64,000 bases of DNA from Kingdonia uniflora (lineage: Eukaryota > Streptophyta > Magnoliopsida > Ranunculales > Circaeasteraceae), in assembly GCA_014058105.1 (NCBI GenBank), contig JACGCM010000560.1:3782001-3846000 (forward strand). The letters are read 5' to 3'. Below the pieces are notes generated by a model that did not search any database, was not told the origin of the DNA, and worked only from the letters and a program-made list of their open reading frames with translations. The translations under genes were made by a program, and so were the position numbers. Each line of letters starts with the position of its first letter. The stretch's first letter is position 1. Positions 35,098 to 47,423 of this stretch are shown here, in pieces.

Positions 35098-35180
35098 AAA
35101 CCAAATAATTACTAAAACAAAGTATACATAATATATATTTTATGACTGCATTTTTCAAACAAAGCAAACAACTAATCATG
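34764..35180. repeat. Duplicated flank downstream of the intact SABATH gene
   Basis: 34998-35180 matches 32440-32640 in the same orientation. 34780-34830 (CTCCCAATATGCCC, then CCCACGTT.ACCTCTGC) resembles the two flanks of the Tat element joined together (14120-14134 plus 32338-32380). This implies that the Tat element landed inside one copy of this block. Confidence 0.5.
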
Positions 35181-35306
35181 CTTAAAATTTTGTAGTAAAA
35201 AATAAGGATAAACATGAACGCGGACTGAACTTAATTGATCAGCCTAGTCTCTAAGTCTCGCGAAGAATAAGAAGATGGAAGAATATTCAGCTCAGGACGA
35301 CAATCC

Positions 35307-36910
35307 TTAAGCATTTCTTGTCAAGGACAAAACTAGCGTAACATTTGTTATTCCCTTTGTAGTCGACCCGATGTGCTCGCCCAGTCTTTCGTACAAATGG
35401 CCCATAACTCCCTCCCCAAATTGGCTTTTTAAAATGGGTTCGGATACGGATCTAATCCCCTTTGCCAAGAGCATATCAAGAACATGCTTATCTATACTAT
35501 TTCCAGATCCAAGTAGTTCTTTTGGATCCATCACGCCAATCTCAAGACGACTAAGAGTGAAGGACCCTTCTTTTTGAATTTCCAATTTCATTTCTTCGGG
35601 TGATGGATCATAGTAAGGTACATTGAAAGAATCCACCTTCTTTTCTTCTATAAGACCCTGCATCAACCATAATTGGATTTAGTTACCGCGATTTAAATTG
35701 TCTTTAAATTTATAGGAAGCGAAAAAAATATTTTCACTAAATTTATTTAAACACAATGGCTTGCATACCTCAAATACTAAGTCATTCAATGCTTGTGCTA
35801 TGAAGTCCCACAAGATACAGCTTTCATCGGTTGAAGGATCGCCAACTCTTCTTCCTCGAAGTGTCAACACCATGTGCCCCCCTGCAACCATTTCTTTCGA
35901 ACGCGACTTTAGGAACACTGAGAAATCTCTTTGGAACTGTGTTAGATAAGCGACCGAAACTCCAACAGGGCTCGTTTTTGAAATGTATATCTTCCCTTTA
36001 TTCAAGACTACATTAGCGTCTTCCCTCAATTCCGGTGGAACCTAGAACAGATTTGGTCAATAATTTCAATTAAACAATAAATTTGTATTTGGATACGATA
36101 ATATTAAAATATGCTAACCTGAGAAAGCCAGTGTATGCTGTAAGAAGAGTGCACGAAGTGTAAACTCTTGATAGGGAAGAGTCGTCCATAAAACGAACCG
36201 GGAACCCCAGCAAAGAAACATGGGCCAAAACTCTCTCCCTTTTCTTGATGAAGTTTTTCGTGAAATGGAGTTAAAGACTTAAAAACTGTGTTAAAGTCGT
36301 TTCCTGGGAGATCGTTTAAGTACACTTGAAACTCGGGTGAGGAACGGTCTAATTGACGGCACTGTATATCAATGGCATTCATGATTTCCGTTACTGCGAC
36401 CAAGGTGTTTGGACCAGCGGAACATCCCAGGTCCGCAATTCCAATACTTTCAGGGAAAATCGTGGTATTGTAGAAAGCTAGAATTGCTTCCTCTATTATA
36501 GGCTTGGTCATGGATAAAACCTTACCCTGATCAATACATAAATAAAATTAAAAAAACAAAAAAAAAGCATAGAATTAGTACTATGTCAAGAGTATCCTAC
36601 AACCCGAGTAGGCTCTCTACCACGGGAAATATTTACTCCGATAAACCAAAATATCCCGGGATCCTATTTTCGGTATGCTGTAATTTTTTGTACTAAAATG
36701 ATGATGTTTGCGAATCTTTTGGCTAGATTGTGCATGTATGAGATGATTTACATATACTTGAAGAGCTAAACATATCAAAGGACTACTAAGTAGTACCTGG
36801 GATTTGGAGTTTTTGGCATAACTTGTTTCTCCCTCTCCTCCATTCATGTGAAGAAATTGCTCCACTTTTTTGATGCTGGGGCCCTCCATCGTCTTCTGTT
36901 GCACTTCCAT
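35307..36910 (-). CDS. SABATH carboxyl methyltransferase, four exons, apparently intact
   Basis: Exons are 36910-36797, 36526-36119, 36041-35769 and 35657-35307; all introns are phase 0 with GT-AG borders. They give 381 residues, normal for the family. Exon 1 has [17 protein letters not shown] (SAM and carboxylate contacts). Exon 2 has [12 protein letters not shown] with Asp70, [10 protein letters not shown], and [11 protein letters not shown] ending the exon. Position 170 is His, where salicylate methyltransferases have Met, which favours a jasmonate/benzoate-type or other SABATH over a strict salicylate enzyme. Exons 3 and 4 have [21 protein letters not shown] and the C-terminal LYERLGEH. 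The enzyme should be cytosolic and methylate a small carboxylic acid with SAM. Exact substrate unknown. The start ATG is the first in frame; a second Met lies seven codons on. Confidence 0.92.
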
Positions 36911-37378
36911 CTTCTCTTTCTCTCAATATGCTCTCACACTAGTTATTACAAGAGTTGGGAAAGAAAGCAAGAAAAATATATAATAAGAGTAAGTGCTAAT
37001 AATAATCATATATAAAACAGTTCAATCAGTGAGCACAATATGCTTTATTTTCAACTGCTTAGACACATTGGTAAAGCATCTTTTCCCTCGGCCTCTTCTA
37101 CTAATCAGGACAGAAATCTGCTGATTATAAACATTTAATTAATTTATGAAACATTTTTTTTTTTGTCTCTGCTGCTAAGAATCTTTTACTCCTATATTCT
37201 TTGCCCCATAAACATTACTACGTAATAAACGGTGTCTGGATAATATTAGAGTTAGCTGAGTTTTTCCACCCAAGGACTCATGTTAAGTTATCCTTAAGCG
37301 AGGACTAGTTAACTTCACTTGTGTTGGGTAGTTAAATAGACACCAACAAGATATTGTCCAGATTCAATAAATGTTTAC
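36911..37378 (-). promoter_or_regulatory. Upstream region of the intact SABATH gene
   Basis: An AT-rich TATATATTTT word lies about 65-75 bp upstream of the ATG (36975-36986) and is followed by a GA-rich leader. About 470 bp separates the ATG from the Copia LTR, so the distal promoter has been replaced or moved by that insertion. Confidence 0.4.
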
Positions 37379-37650
37379 TGTTGAAATCAGAGTTCTAAAC
37401 TTTAAAGAATAAATATTTATTGATCAAACTTGGAATTGGATAATATGAAATACAACATATGGCAAACCTTTAAATAGGCATTACAAGAGAAAAACAATTT
37501 GGCTATGATGAGCCGTAATCTAAAGAATATAATACTATGCCACCAATCATGAACAACTATTACACACTATTTATTGACCACTACTGGTTGTTTAAATTTG
37601 ACTAGTTTACTTCATGTTACACATGTATGTGCCATGTGCACTTTCTAATA
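37379..37650 (-). repeat. 3' LTR of the Copia element (272 bp)
   Basis: It starts TGTTGAAATC and ends TTTCTAATA. It matches 42031-42245 plus 42673-42728, with the solo LTR inserted between those parts in the 5' copy. Confidence 0.9.
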
Positions 37651-37918
37651 CCCTCCCTTAAACTAGATGTGTTAACACTAGTTTATGAAGTTAACGTACC
37701 GCCTTCTGTTATGCCAAAATTTCCTTACAGCTCCATCCCTCAAACGAGCAAACCCCGAGTAGCTTCCAAGGTTTCTCAAACGCGTCTAACTTGAGAGCTT
37801 TGGTGAAAATGCTTGCAGCTTGATCTTCGCTCATGCAGTGGATAAGATCAATCAGCCCATCTTTCACGAGATTTTGCAAGAAATGGTAATATACATCAAT
37901 GTATTTCGTTCTCCCGTG

Positions 37919-40900
37919 TTAAACTGGATTCTTCGACAATTTGATTGTCGAACTATTGTCGCAATAAATAGGAGTTTCCCTATTTTGATGAAACCCTACT
38001 TCTCCCAACATTCTTCTTAACCATATTGCTTGACATGCACAAGAAGCAGCAGCAATATACTCTGCGTCCGTGGTAGATAAAGAAATAATCGATCGTTTCT
38101 TTGATGACCATGAAATCGCTCCTGATCCCAACATAAAAGCATACCTAGAGGTGCTCTTCCTATCATTGGGATCTCCATCATAATTACTATCAGTATAGCC
38201 GATTAAATTAATAACCTCTTCTTTCTTGTAAAATATTTCCAACCCAGTCGTACCTTTCAAGTATCACAAAATCCTCCTTGCAGCATTTAGATATAATTCC
38301 GTTGGATTCTCCATGTATCGACTGATGAGGCTTATTGCGTGCTGAATATCTGGCCTGGCTGCGGTCAAGTACATAAGACTTCCCACAAGTTGTTTATACA
38401 ATGTGTTATCAACCTTCTTTCCTTTGGGATCCTTCATTAGCTCAATCCAACTTCAATTGGTGTGCGCACTGGATTGCAATCCTTTATTTGGAACCATTCT
38501 AAAATGTCCTGAAAATATTTTCTCGGTGATATGAAAATACCCACATCATATTGAACTACTTCTATGCCTAGAAAATAGCGCATCATTCCGAGATCTAATA
38601 TTTCAAACTCCACCATCATTGATCGTTTGAAGTCCTTGAATATCGTACGATCATTGCCAGTATATATCAAGGCGTCTACATATAAGCACACTACTAAAAA
38701 AATTTCATTGGTTCCAACTTTCATGAAAAGTGTGTGCTCATATGGACACTTATAGAACCCCACTTTCATGAAATGCGCCTCTATACGACTATACCAAGCT
38801 CTTGGTGCTTATTTTAGCCTGTATAAGGCCTTCTTTAGTCGGTACACTTTCTTCTCTCCACCTTTTTGCACGCAACTAGGTGGTTGATCGACGTACACAG
38901 TTTCTTGCAGATCTCCATGTAAAAATGTTGACTTTACATCCAGCTAAAAAATATGCCACGAGTTTTGTGCTGCTATTACAACTATCATCCTGATAGTGTC
39001 GTGTCGTACGACTGGAACAAACACCTCTTCATAGTCAACGCATTGTTATTGTTTATAACCCTTAGCCACCAACCTTGCCTTGTATTTGTCGACTTTTTCT
39101 TCACCATTCAACTTCGTCTTGTATACCCACTTCACATTGATTGACTTGAATCCATCCAGGAGATTAGTCAGCTCCCATATATTATTCTTTTCGATAGCTT
39201 TGATTTTGTCATTTATGGCCTCCTACCACATTGGTTCTTTAGCAATATCCTTGAAAACAATTGGGTCACTTCCAGTAAATAAAACGAAGTATATAGTTGG
39301 ATCATCTAATTGATGTACTCTACTTAGATCATAATCTTCCAAGTACGCTGGTCTCCTATGGGTTCTTTAAAGCCTTGAGAAAGATGGTACTGGTTGTGAT
39401 CGTACCATTATTGAAGGAGGGCTGGTTGAGTTATGTGCATGCGTGAGTGGTGATTGCGCTTTAACATCCAAAACTGGCGGGTGATTTTCTTCATCATCGA
39501 AGACCATCGGTACTGGCTTCCCCGCATCTTTAACATTCCATTTCCATATATTTTCTTCGTCGAAAATCATATCCCGACTAATGATGATTTTCTCGACTAA
39601 TGATGATAGAGTTTATAAGCTTTTGAACTATCATTATAACCGAGAAAAATATATTTTTGGCTTATATCGTCGAGCATGGTTCTCTGTTCTTTTGGAATAT
39701 GGGCATATGCTATACACCCAAAGATTTACAAGTGCTCCACATTTGTTTTTCTACTGCTCCATGCTTTCTCTGGTGTCATGTTCCTCATAGCTATGGTAGG
39801 ACTCCTATTGAGGATATATATAGATGATTTACAAGACTTTTTCTGGTCAAAATCTGTTTGGAAGATTTGATGTTTACAACATACTTTACACCATATTCAT
39901 AATAGTATAGTTCTTCCTCTCATCTATGCCGTTTTGTTGTGACGTGTATGATATCGTTAATTGTCTTTTGATTTTAAACTTTTTACAAAAATTTGCGAAT
40001 TCATGAGAATTGTATTTTCCACCACGATTTGAGCAAAAAATCTTGATAGATCTCCCTACATCCTTCTCAACAAGGGCCTTGAATGACTTAAACACTAAAA
40101 AAGCTTTAAATTTTTCCTGTAGAAAATAGACCATGGGAATTGTATTCTCCACCATGATCTGAGTGAAGAATCTTGATAGATATCCTTGCTTCCTTCTCAA
40201 CAAGGGCCTTGAACGACCAGACAACTGAAAAAACTTTAGATTTTCATGTAGAAAATAGACCCATGTTTTTCGGCTGTAATCGATAATAAAGGTAATAAAA
40301 TACCTCTTATTTTCATTATATCGTAGATCAATCGGCCCACATATATCGGTATGGGACCAACTTCAGTATTGATTTGGCTCTCCATGCTTTCCCTTTTGGA
40401 AATGAATCCCGGTGTTATTTGCCAACAACACAACCTTCACATACTTGTAGATATCGGTCAATCTGAGGGATGCTTGTCACCATATTCTTTTGATAAAGGA
40501 GCTTTAGGCTATTAAAGTTCAAGTGCCCATAACGAAGATGCCATAGCCAGCCTTGATCTTTTACCATACTTGAAAAACAAGGAAAAAAGTTATCCGCTAC
40601 GCTTAGTGAAAAGATTCGGTTTGGAGTCACATGTACTTGTGCAATTAGCACACCCCTCTTCAGATCTTCAATCCGACAGACTCCATTCTTGATGATGATC
40701 ATATATCCCTTTTCTTGAAGTTGCCCCACGATGAGCAAATTACACTTCAAGTTTGGAACATAAAAAATGCTTAAAATGATGAGTGTTATCTTTAGCCCAA
40801 ATTTTGATATCGCTTTTCCCGTGACAGTAATTGTAGAACTATCTCCAAATTTTACCGAGGTACGGAAAAAATAATTAATTTTGTAAAATATGGATTTTTT

Positions 40901-41826
40901 ACCACACATTAAGTCTTGTGTCCAAGTACTATATGTTTTGGCAATTTTTTTTTTCGGATCGAGATTCTTCTTTGGTTTTGCAAACAAAAAGAGGAGAAAC
41001 TTCATCTTCTTTTTCCAAAAAATTAGATTTTTTGTCTCTTTCCTTATATAAATGAGAACGACATTCAGAATAAAAGTGACCATACCTGTTACACTCGTAA
41101 CATTTGATATTTGACTTATTAAATGATTTTTACTTTTGACCTCCACTATGTTGATTGTCGCTTCCTCTGTCTCTTTCACGATAATTTATAAATTGGTTAT
41201 TGGGTTTACCTCTTTCTCGACTTACATCTTTTCTATTTGTCGTTTGATTGTTGATTGAGAGTTGAAATTGTAGCGCTTACTCCACTGCTACATGTTGGTT
41301 GATTCGTTGCTCGTGAACCATCAATGAACTTATTAATTCATCCATCAAGAGTTGATCAAGATCTTTTGACTCCTCTATCGAACATACAACGTAATCAAAT
41401 TTTGATGTCATTTACCGAAGAGTCTTCTCAATTATCGCAATGTCCTCTATCTTTTCTCCATCTATTCTCATCTTGTTGAAAATCATCATGGTTCTCAAGA
41501 AATACTTCGAAATGGACTATGTCAGTTGCATACAAAGAGTCTCGAAATTTACACGAAGTGCCTATAGGTGTGCCCACTTCACTTTAGCGGCTTCATGATA
41601 TTTTTTTCTTTATTGTATCCCAAATATCTTTGGATGTCTCCTTACATAGGATCATCTCCAAGATGTTGCGATCAATAGCTTGAAATAAATAATTTTTGAC
41701 TTTCAACTCTTTTAATCGTAATTCCTCGATATTAGATATTGGAGCGGTCGTCATTTCTTGCGAATGGTTCGAAATACCAACTTCAAAGAGATTCCAATAC
41801 TCCTTAGACCTCAAGAAGTTCTCCAT
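37919..41826 (-). pseudogene. Copia gag-pol remnant
   Basis: Order on the minus strand: gag (41826-41593, LKVKNYLFQAIDRNILEMIL), protease and pre-integrase (41179-40415, HLRYGHLNFNSLKLLYQKNMV), integrase (about 40.43-39.89 kb, GGKYNSHEFANFCK), a linker (39570-39367), reverse transcriptase (about 39.0-38.43 kb, with YVDALIYTGN in place of YVDD) and RNase H (38260-37919, YTDSNYDGDPNDRKSTSRY, YIAAASCACQA). The order gag-protease-integrase-reverse transcriptase defines Copia. Frameshifts and stops separate the pieces, and the catalytic YVDD is changed to YVDA. Confidence 0.88.
40005..40264 (-). repeat. Tandem ~130-bp duplication inside Copia integrase
   Basis: G(A/G)GAATTGTATT(T/C)TCCACCA at 40005 recurs at 40135, and CTTCTCAACAAGGGCCTTGAA recurs with the same 130-bp step. 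130 is not a multiple of three, so it shifts the frame. Confidence 0.8.
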
Positions 41827-42030
41827 AATTAAACTCTAATGATCATAGTGACTATCAAATTTAGGAATTGTTGTTTGAACATAGTCTGCCATTTTTACGA
41901 AAATAGACGAAACCAATAACTTCGACCGAATGAACGATATGTTGACGGAATACTAGAAAAGATTATGCTTTTCTTCATGTTATCACCTTCAAGTTGTCAA
42001 GCCAGAAACTATGCTCGCTTTGATACCAGA

Positions 42031-42728
42031 TGTTAAAAATAGAGCTCTAAATGCTAAAGAGAAATATTTATTGATCAAACTTGGAATTGGATGATATGAA
42101 ATACAACATAAGGGAAACCTTTAAATAGGCATTACAAGAGAAAAACAATTTGGCCATGATAAACCGTAATCTAAACAATGCAATACTATGTCACCAATTA
42201 TGAACAACTATTGTACACTATTTATTAACTACTATTGGTTGCTCATGTAAGACTTATTAAGGCTCGCATGAGTAAGAGTCTTTTAGTAATTATGGGTTTC
42301 TAATTATGATGATCAAAGTCCTAATATGAAACTAATCCTATTGGTTAATGAGGTTAGGGTTTTCTACAACTCTCTACTTCGATGGAAAGTAGTTCTAATT
42401 GAAATAGGAAACCAGGTCCTCTCTATACCTATATAAGTATGCCTAGCCCATTAACTAAAACATTATCTCAAAGAAAAGGTTAAGGGTGAGAAAACCTAGT
42501 TGTCACCGCTCATCGTCGTCGATAAACTCAAAAGACATACCTCAATCATTCAAGCTATGGATCAATATATGTGATTATGTTTTCGCATTATTGTTTATCG
42601 TGATTATCGTATTAAGTCCTAGGTCCTTATAGATCTTTAATATTTATAGATTTTGTCATGCTTTACAGCTCAAGCTAGACTTGTTTACTTCATGCTATAC
42701 ATGTATGTGCAATGTGCATTCTCTAACA
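42031..42728 (-). repeat. 5' LTR of the Copia element, interrupted by a solo LTR
   Basis: It starts TGTTAAAAAT and ends CTCTAACA. 422 bp of foreign LTR plus a 5-bp duplication separates its two halves. Confidence 0.88.
42246..42667. mobile_element. Solo LTR (422 bp) nested in the Copia 5' LTR
   Basis: It starts TGTAAGACTT and ends GCTTTACA. It is flanked by GCTCA on both sides (42241-42245 and 42668-42672). The other Copia LTR lacks it. No coding sequence. A TATATAAGTA word near 42440 could be its promoter. The family is not otherwise seen in the window. Confidence 0.88.
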
Positions 42729-42733
42729 TTTAC

Positions 42734-43199
42734 TTAGTTAGTACTTTAATTATGTGTTCAACAACATTTCGCTAGTATGAGTCACAACTTCATCACATTG
42801 TATGATTTATGGCTTGAGAATTTTCATTCGTTGATTGATATCTAACTCTTAGTAGTCACGTATCTTTCCGGTGAATACCCGTCTTTGCAATGCTAAAAAG
42901 ATCAAAGCATATCCAATGAGGAAAATAATTTGTAACCGTAGATGTGGTACCATCATTAGCCCAAGTACAAAGCATGAAAATCTACGGGCATGAGTTCAAA
43001 TAGTTAACTTTTATCTTATTATCCTAGTTAATCTAGTCTTTGGAAGTTAAATAAAGTGCAAGTCCAATTCCTTAAAGGGCTAGCTTGGTCAGTAAGATCT
43101 ATATATTTTTTAAGCAAGATTGCTAGTTTTTTATTTATCTAATTCAGGAATTCCTTGATAATAAATTTGTGTGTATCTTTTAATCTTTTGCATTCATGG
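42734..43199. other. 3' flank of the exploded SABATH pseudogene; nothing recognised
   Basis: AT-rich unique-looking DNA between the Copia target site and the pseudogene stop codon. Confidence 0.5.
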
Positions 43200-43691
43200 T
43201 CATTCTGTGATCAAGGACATGACTAAGGTAACAAGGTGGATTACCTTTTGTCTGAACACAGTAAGCTTGTGGAGTTTTTCATACAAAGGATCCATAATTT
43301 CTTCAGGGAAATGACTTTTAAAGATGGGCTCCGATACGGCTCTGAGAGTCTTCACCATACACAGAGTAATTTCCTGCTTGTCACATTTGTCCCCGTTTGC
43401 AACAAATTCATCCCAATCTATTACAAACAATCTTGAAATATCGAAGCTTGAATAACCCTTGTTTTTGTATTTCATACTATATTTCTTCGGAGAAAGGATC
43501 ATAGTAAGGTAAGTTGAAACAATCCACTTCATGCTCTTCTATATGACCCTAAAAGATAAAAGAAAGTCAACAAATAGTTTTCATTGATTACCTTAATTTT
43601 ACGATTTATCTAAGAGGAGCAGGATTAAGTACTCAGTAAGTACTTTTTATAATCATAACCATATTTGGTCTCACCTCTTCTGCTAACTCCT

Positions 43692-44191
43692 TGATCCAGG
43701 AGAATCTAGAGACGTTATGAGTCGAAGACCAATTTGATCTAAAGTTGTTCAAACGACTCCCTATTTCGTTCGAACGACCAAGTTCACCTCACTAGAAATT
43801 TGGCCCAGAGACAAATTTCGTTCAAACGCGTTGAGATTTCTTTCGAATGACTTGTCATGTTTCTAGGGTTTTAGACCAATTAGGCGTAACGTCATTCGAA
43901 TGACTCCCTATTTTGTTTAAACGACTTTGGCGGTGTTTGTAATTTTTAGGCGTTGTTTTGCCTCGAGATCCATTCTTTTATTATTTTGAGTTCCTTCTAT
44001 ATATAGGGGACTTAGGTTATTTCTTTTCTTATGTCAGATCTAGAAAGAGTTCTGAGGAAAAGGCTTAGGGTTTTGGAGTGATTTATTGTAATTACTTCAT
44101 TTTTAAGCAATTAAAGTTTTATTTTTCCTAATTAATTGGTGTTCTTCGTATTTTTCAGCTAACTAGAGCTTTTCAATCATATTGTGGATTA
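43692..44191 (+). repeat. 5' LTR of the chromovirus (500 bp)
   Basis: Pairs with 46446-46959. It holds several GTTCGAACGA/GTTTAAACGA words at 43745-43925. Confidence 0.9.
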
Positions 44192-44238
44192 AGTGGTATC
44201 AGTTTTTTAGTTACGATCCTCAGAGGTTGATTGTCGTT

Positions 44239-45900
44239 TATGGTCTCTACACGTGACCGTCTCAAGCAAATGAAGGAGAAGCTAGTGAGTCCGTTGAAGA
44301 TCCATCGCAAACCTAATTCGAAGAAGAAGGACGATTTGGAGATGGGCAATTCTAACGATCGACTCACGATTTTGGAAATGACAGTTTCCAACCTAACTTC
44401 TACTATAGGGGAGTTGGTAGAACAGTTGCGTCTCGCGAACCTCGCGAAGACTTCTGCTTCGGCGACACGGCGAGGCCGCTCGAGGAAGAAAGAGGTTATG
44501 GAGGTGATTGGAGACGACAATTTTGTGGAGAATGATAGTGATTCTAGTGATGCCAAATCCGACAAGGAGCGATCGGGTATTGGTAAGTCATCGAATACTA
44601 TACGTAATCTTTGTATCAGTTTTATGATTAAAATTCCAGTATTCGATGGTTCAATCGATGCCGAGAAGTTGGATAATTGGTTAGATATGTTAAAAACTTA
44701 TTTTTCCATTTACAAATACTTTAATGCTCAGCAATTATGCTTTGCTACGTTGAAATTCGCAAGTCATGCACTCACGTGGTAAAAATCTTATCAGAATCGC
44801 CACGATGTAGTTAGTTTGGGCTGGAAAGAATTTAAGGTTTTAGTGTAAAAGCAGTTTTATCCGATTGGGTATGAGCAAGAGAGATGGTATATAAATGGCA
44901 TAATTTGCGCCAAAAGTTTGAGCAATCCGTACAGGACTACACTATGGCATTTCATAACCAAGCTTTGGTTTTGGACATTTATGTGGACGAGTATGAGGTG
45001 TTCATGAAGTACATAGTGGGTTTGTCAGAGTCCATTAGGAGAGAGTTGAAGCTCTTTACTGTGGCCAATATCGAAGACGCTACCGTAAAGGCAATTGCCA
45101 TTGAAGGTATGCACTTAAAGAGTGACAAAGAAGACGACAAGATCAAGTCGAGGTACAAATCTACTTAGAAATACGAGCATAAGGGAGAGGCCAAAGGAGA
45201 GGGGTCTTCGTCTAAGGAGTTTCATTACAATCATTGTAAGGTGAGTGGGCATATTTCCAATTATTGTTGGAAACTTCACCCAGAGCTTAGGCCAAAGGAG
45301 GAGAGGAGCAAGAAAGACCAATATGCACTAGCCGCAGAGGTTGTTGACCTCCCAGATTTGGATAAACCAAATCCTAAGCTTACACTTATGTTTCAACGGA
45401 TTTTGGCTACCGATTAGGAGAGTTGGGAAGAACTTTTTTATATCAGCATTCAGGTGAAGCAAAGTTTAGTCGAGGCCATTGTAGATCCGAGTAGTCAGAA
45501 AATTTTGATTTCTGAGACGTTGGTGAAGAAGATGGGTTTGACGACTACGACTCATCCTAAGCTGTATGGGTTGGGTGGATTCAGAAAGATGCATATTTGA
45601 TGATCAGGAAGCAGTGTACTTTCAAGTTTGCGATCACTAAATGATTTATTGACAAGGTAACTTGTGAGGTGGTTTCTTTGGATGTGTATCAGGTCATCTT
45701 GGGTAGCCCTTATCTTTAGGACTGAGATCCGATTCATTACTGTAGAGCTCACAAGTTTTGTCTTGTGAAGGAAGGAAAGGAGATCCATATCAATGCTTGT
45801 AAGGAACATGTCACTATGTCTAATTTAATAACGGTGACTCAAGACGATCACGGAGTCCGGAGTGAAGAGGTTGGTTAATACGAGCGACAAGTTTGTGTTA
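44239..45900 (+). pseudogene. Chromovirus gag and protease remnant
   Basis: ATG 44239 opens MVSTRDRLKQMKEKL. A gag core follows (IPVFDGSIDAEKLDNWLDMLKTYF, then FEQSVQDYTMAFHNQALVL), with stops at about 44780 and near 44850. A zinc knuckle reads HCKVSGHISNYCWKLHPELRP, in which the first Cys is replaced by Tyr/Asn context, so only part of the CCHC set remains. A protease-like VDPSSQKILISE follows, where DTGS-type Asp-Thr/Ser-Gly has become DPSS. The knuckle followed by KLHPELRP is typical of plant chromovirus gag. Confidence 0.8.
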
Positions 45901-46445
45901 TTGGTTCGACCGATTATGGAGGGTACGTTGGCTAAAGTGTTGTCTAGTATGACAACGTCTTATAGGCAACCAATCGATATGGGGACGTTGCAAGAGAAGG
46001 TTGTGGTAGATACTGATCACAAACCGTTCTAGTTTTTAGCTACACAGTCCAAGCTACATCATGCTCGCCAGATGAAGGGATGTCGTCTTTTCAACAATTT
46101 CCTTTGATTATTTAGTATAAGAAGGGAGTGGACAGAAAAATGGCTGATAGGTTATCTCGACCCCCATTACTAACTACTTCCGCTATGTTGGTTTTTATGT
46201 AGATACAGCCTTTTGTTTCGTCAGAGTATGTTGCAGGATATGATGACCCCAAGGAGCGTAAAGTATTTCACCAAAAGTTGCTGCCAGGCAAGACATGTGG
46301 TGCTATTGAGTCATTCCGAGTTGGGAAGAAGGGTTAACAATCTCGTAAGTCGAAGTGGTATAGCAGGGCAATGGGCAGCACCGCATTTCTACCTCTTCAG
46401 TTCTTGCTTGAGCAGGAGCTCAAGGCTACTAAAGGGGGGGAGCCA

Positions 46446-46959
46446 TGATTCAGGAGGATCTAGAGATGTTATGACTCGAAGACCAATTTTATCTAAAGTT
46501 GTTCGAATGAGATTTAGAGTCGCTTGAACGACTCGTTCGAACGACTCTCTATTTCGTTCAAACGACCAAAGTTCACCTCACTGGAAATTTGGCCCAGAGA
46601 CAAATTTTGTTTAAACGAGCTGAGATTTCGTTTGAACGACTTGTCAAGTTTCTAGGGTTTTAGACCAATTAGGCGTAAATTCGTTTGAACGACTTTAGCG
46701 GTGTTTGTAATTTTTAGGCATTATTTTGCCTCGAGATCCGTTCTTTTATTATTTCAATTTCCCTCTATATAAAGGAGACTTAGGTTATTTCTATTTTTAT
46801 GTCAGATCTAGAAAGTGTTCTGAGGAAGAAGCCTAAGGTTTTGGAGTGATTCATTGTAATTACTTTATTTTTAAGTAATTAAAGCTATATTTTTCCCAAT
46901 CAGTTGGTGTTCTTCATACTTTTTAGCTAACTAGAGCTTCTCAATCGTATTGTGGATTA
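46446..46959 (+). repeat. 3' LTR of the chromovirus (514 bp)
   Basis: Co-linear with 43692-44191. Differences include a small insertion containing an extra GTTCGAACGACT near 46530. Confidence 0.9.
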
Positions 46960-47423
46960 CTCTTATATTCCTTGTGCCAAGAGGTCCCAAAAGAGACAAC
47001 TCTCATATGCAGCCAGATTTATAGCTCTCCTTCCTCGAAGCGTTAACACCATTTGTCCCCCATAAGCAATTTCTTCTGAACGTGACCTTAAAATAAGTGA
47101 GAAATCCTTTTGAAACTGGGACAGATAAGCTTTTGACACGCCAGGAGGGCTCGTCTTTGAAATATAGATATATTCTTTGTTCAATGCTACATTTGCATCT
47201 TTTCTCAGCCCTGGAAGAATCTGAAATAGAATTTACGTACAACATAAGCTCAGATTTATGGTTTTATGAATATTTTGACTGACTCTATTAATTATACATA
47301 GTAAAATATATTTTAGAGTTTTACCTGGGAAAGCCAGTGCAAGTAATATGAAGAGTTTACAAAGTGCAACTCTCTGTTTGGAAATAGTCATCCATAACAT
47401 GAACCAGAAACCCAGATATAAAA

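Larger units (their letters stand above)
37379..42728 (-). mobile_element. Ty1/Copia retrotransposon, complete ends, decayed coding
   Basis: LTRs lie at 37379-37650 and 42031-42728, the latter enlarged by a nested solo LTR. The element is flanked by the direct repeat TTTAC (37374-37378 and 42729-42733). The minus strand has an initiator-Met primer site (TGGTATCAAAGCGAG, about 42014-42028) and a polypurine tract AAGGGAGGG next to the 3' LTR. It sits between the intact and the exploded SABATH genes. Confidence 0.92.
43692..46959 (+). mobile_element. Ty3/gypsy chromovirus, internally deleted, inserted in SABATH exon 3
   Basis: LTRs lie at 43692-44191 and 46446-46959 (TGAT(C/T)CAGGAG...TTGTGGATTA). 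Flanks CTCCT (43687-43691) and CTCTT (46960-46964) are a target duplication with one difference. The primer site TGGTATCAG is at 44194 and a polypurine tract AAAGGGGGGGAG lies before the 3' LTR. Gag and part of protease remain, then a jump to the RNase H end (DTDHKPF, KGVDRKMADRLSRPP) and a short tail. Most of reverse transcriptase and integrase are deleted. Confidence 0.9.
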
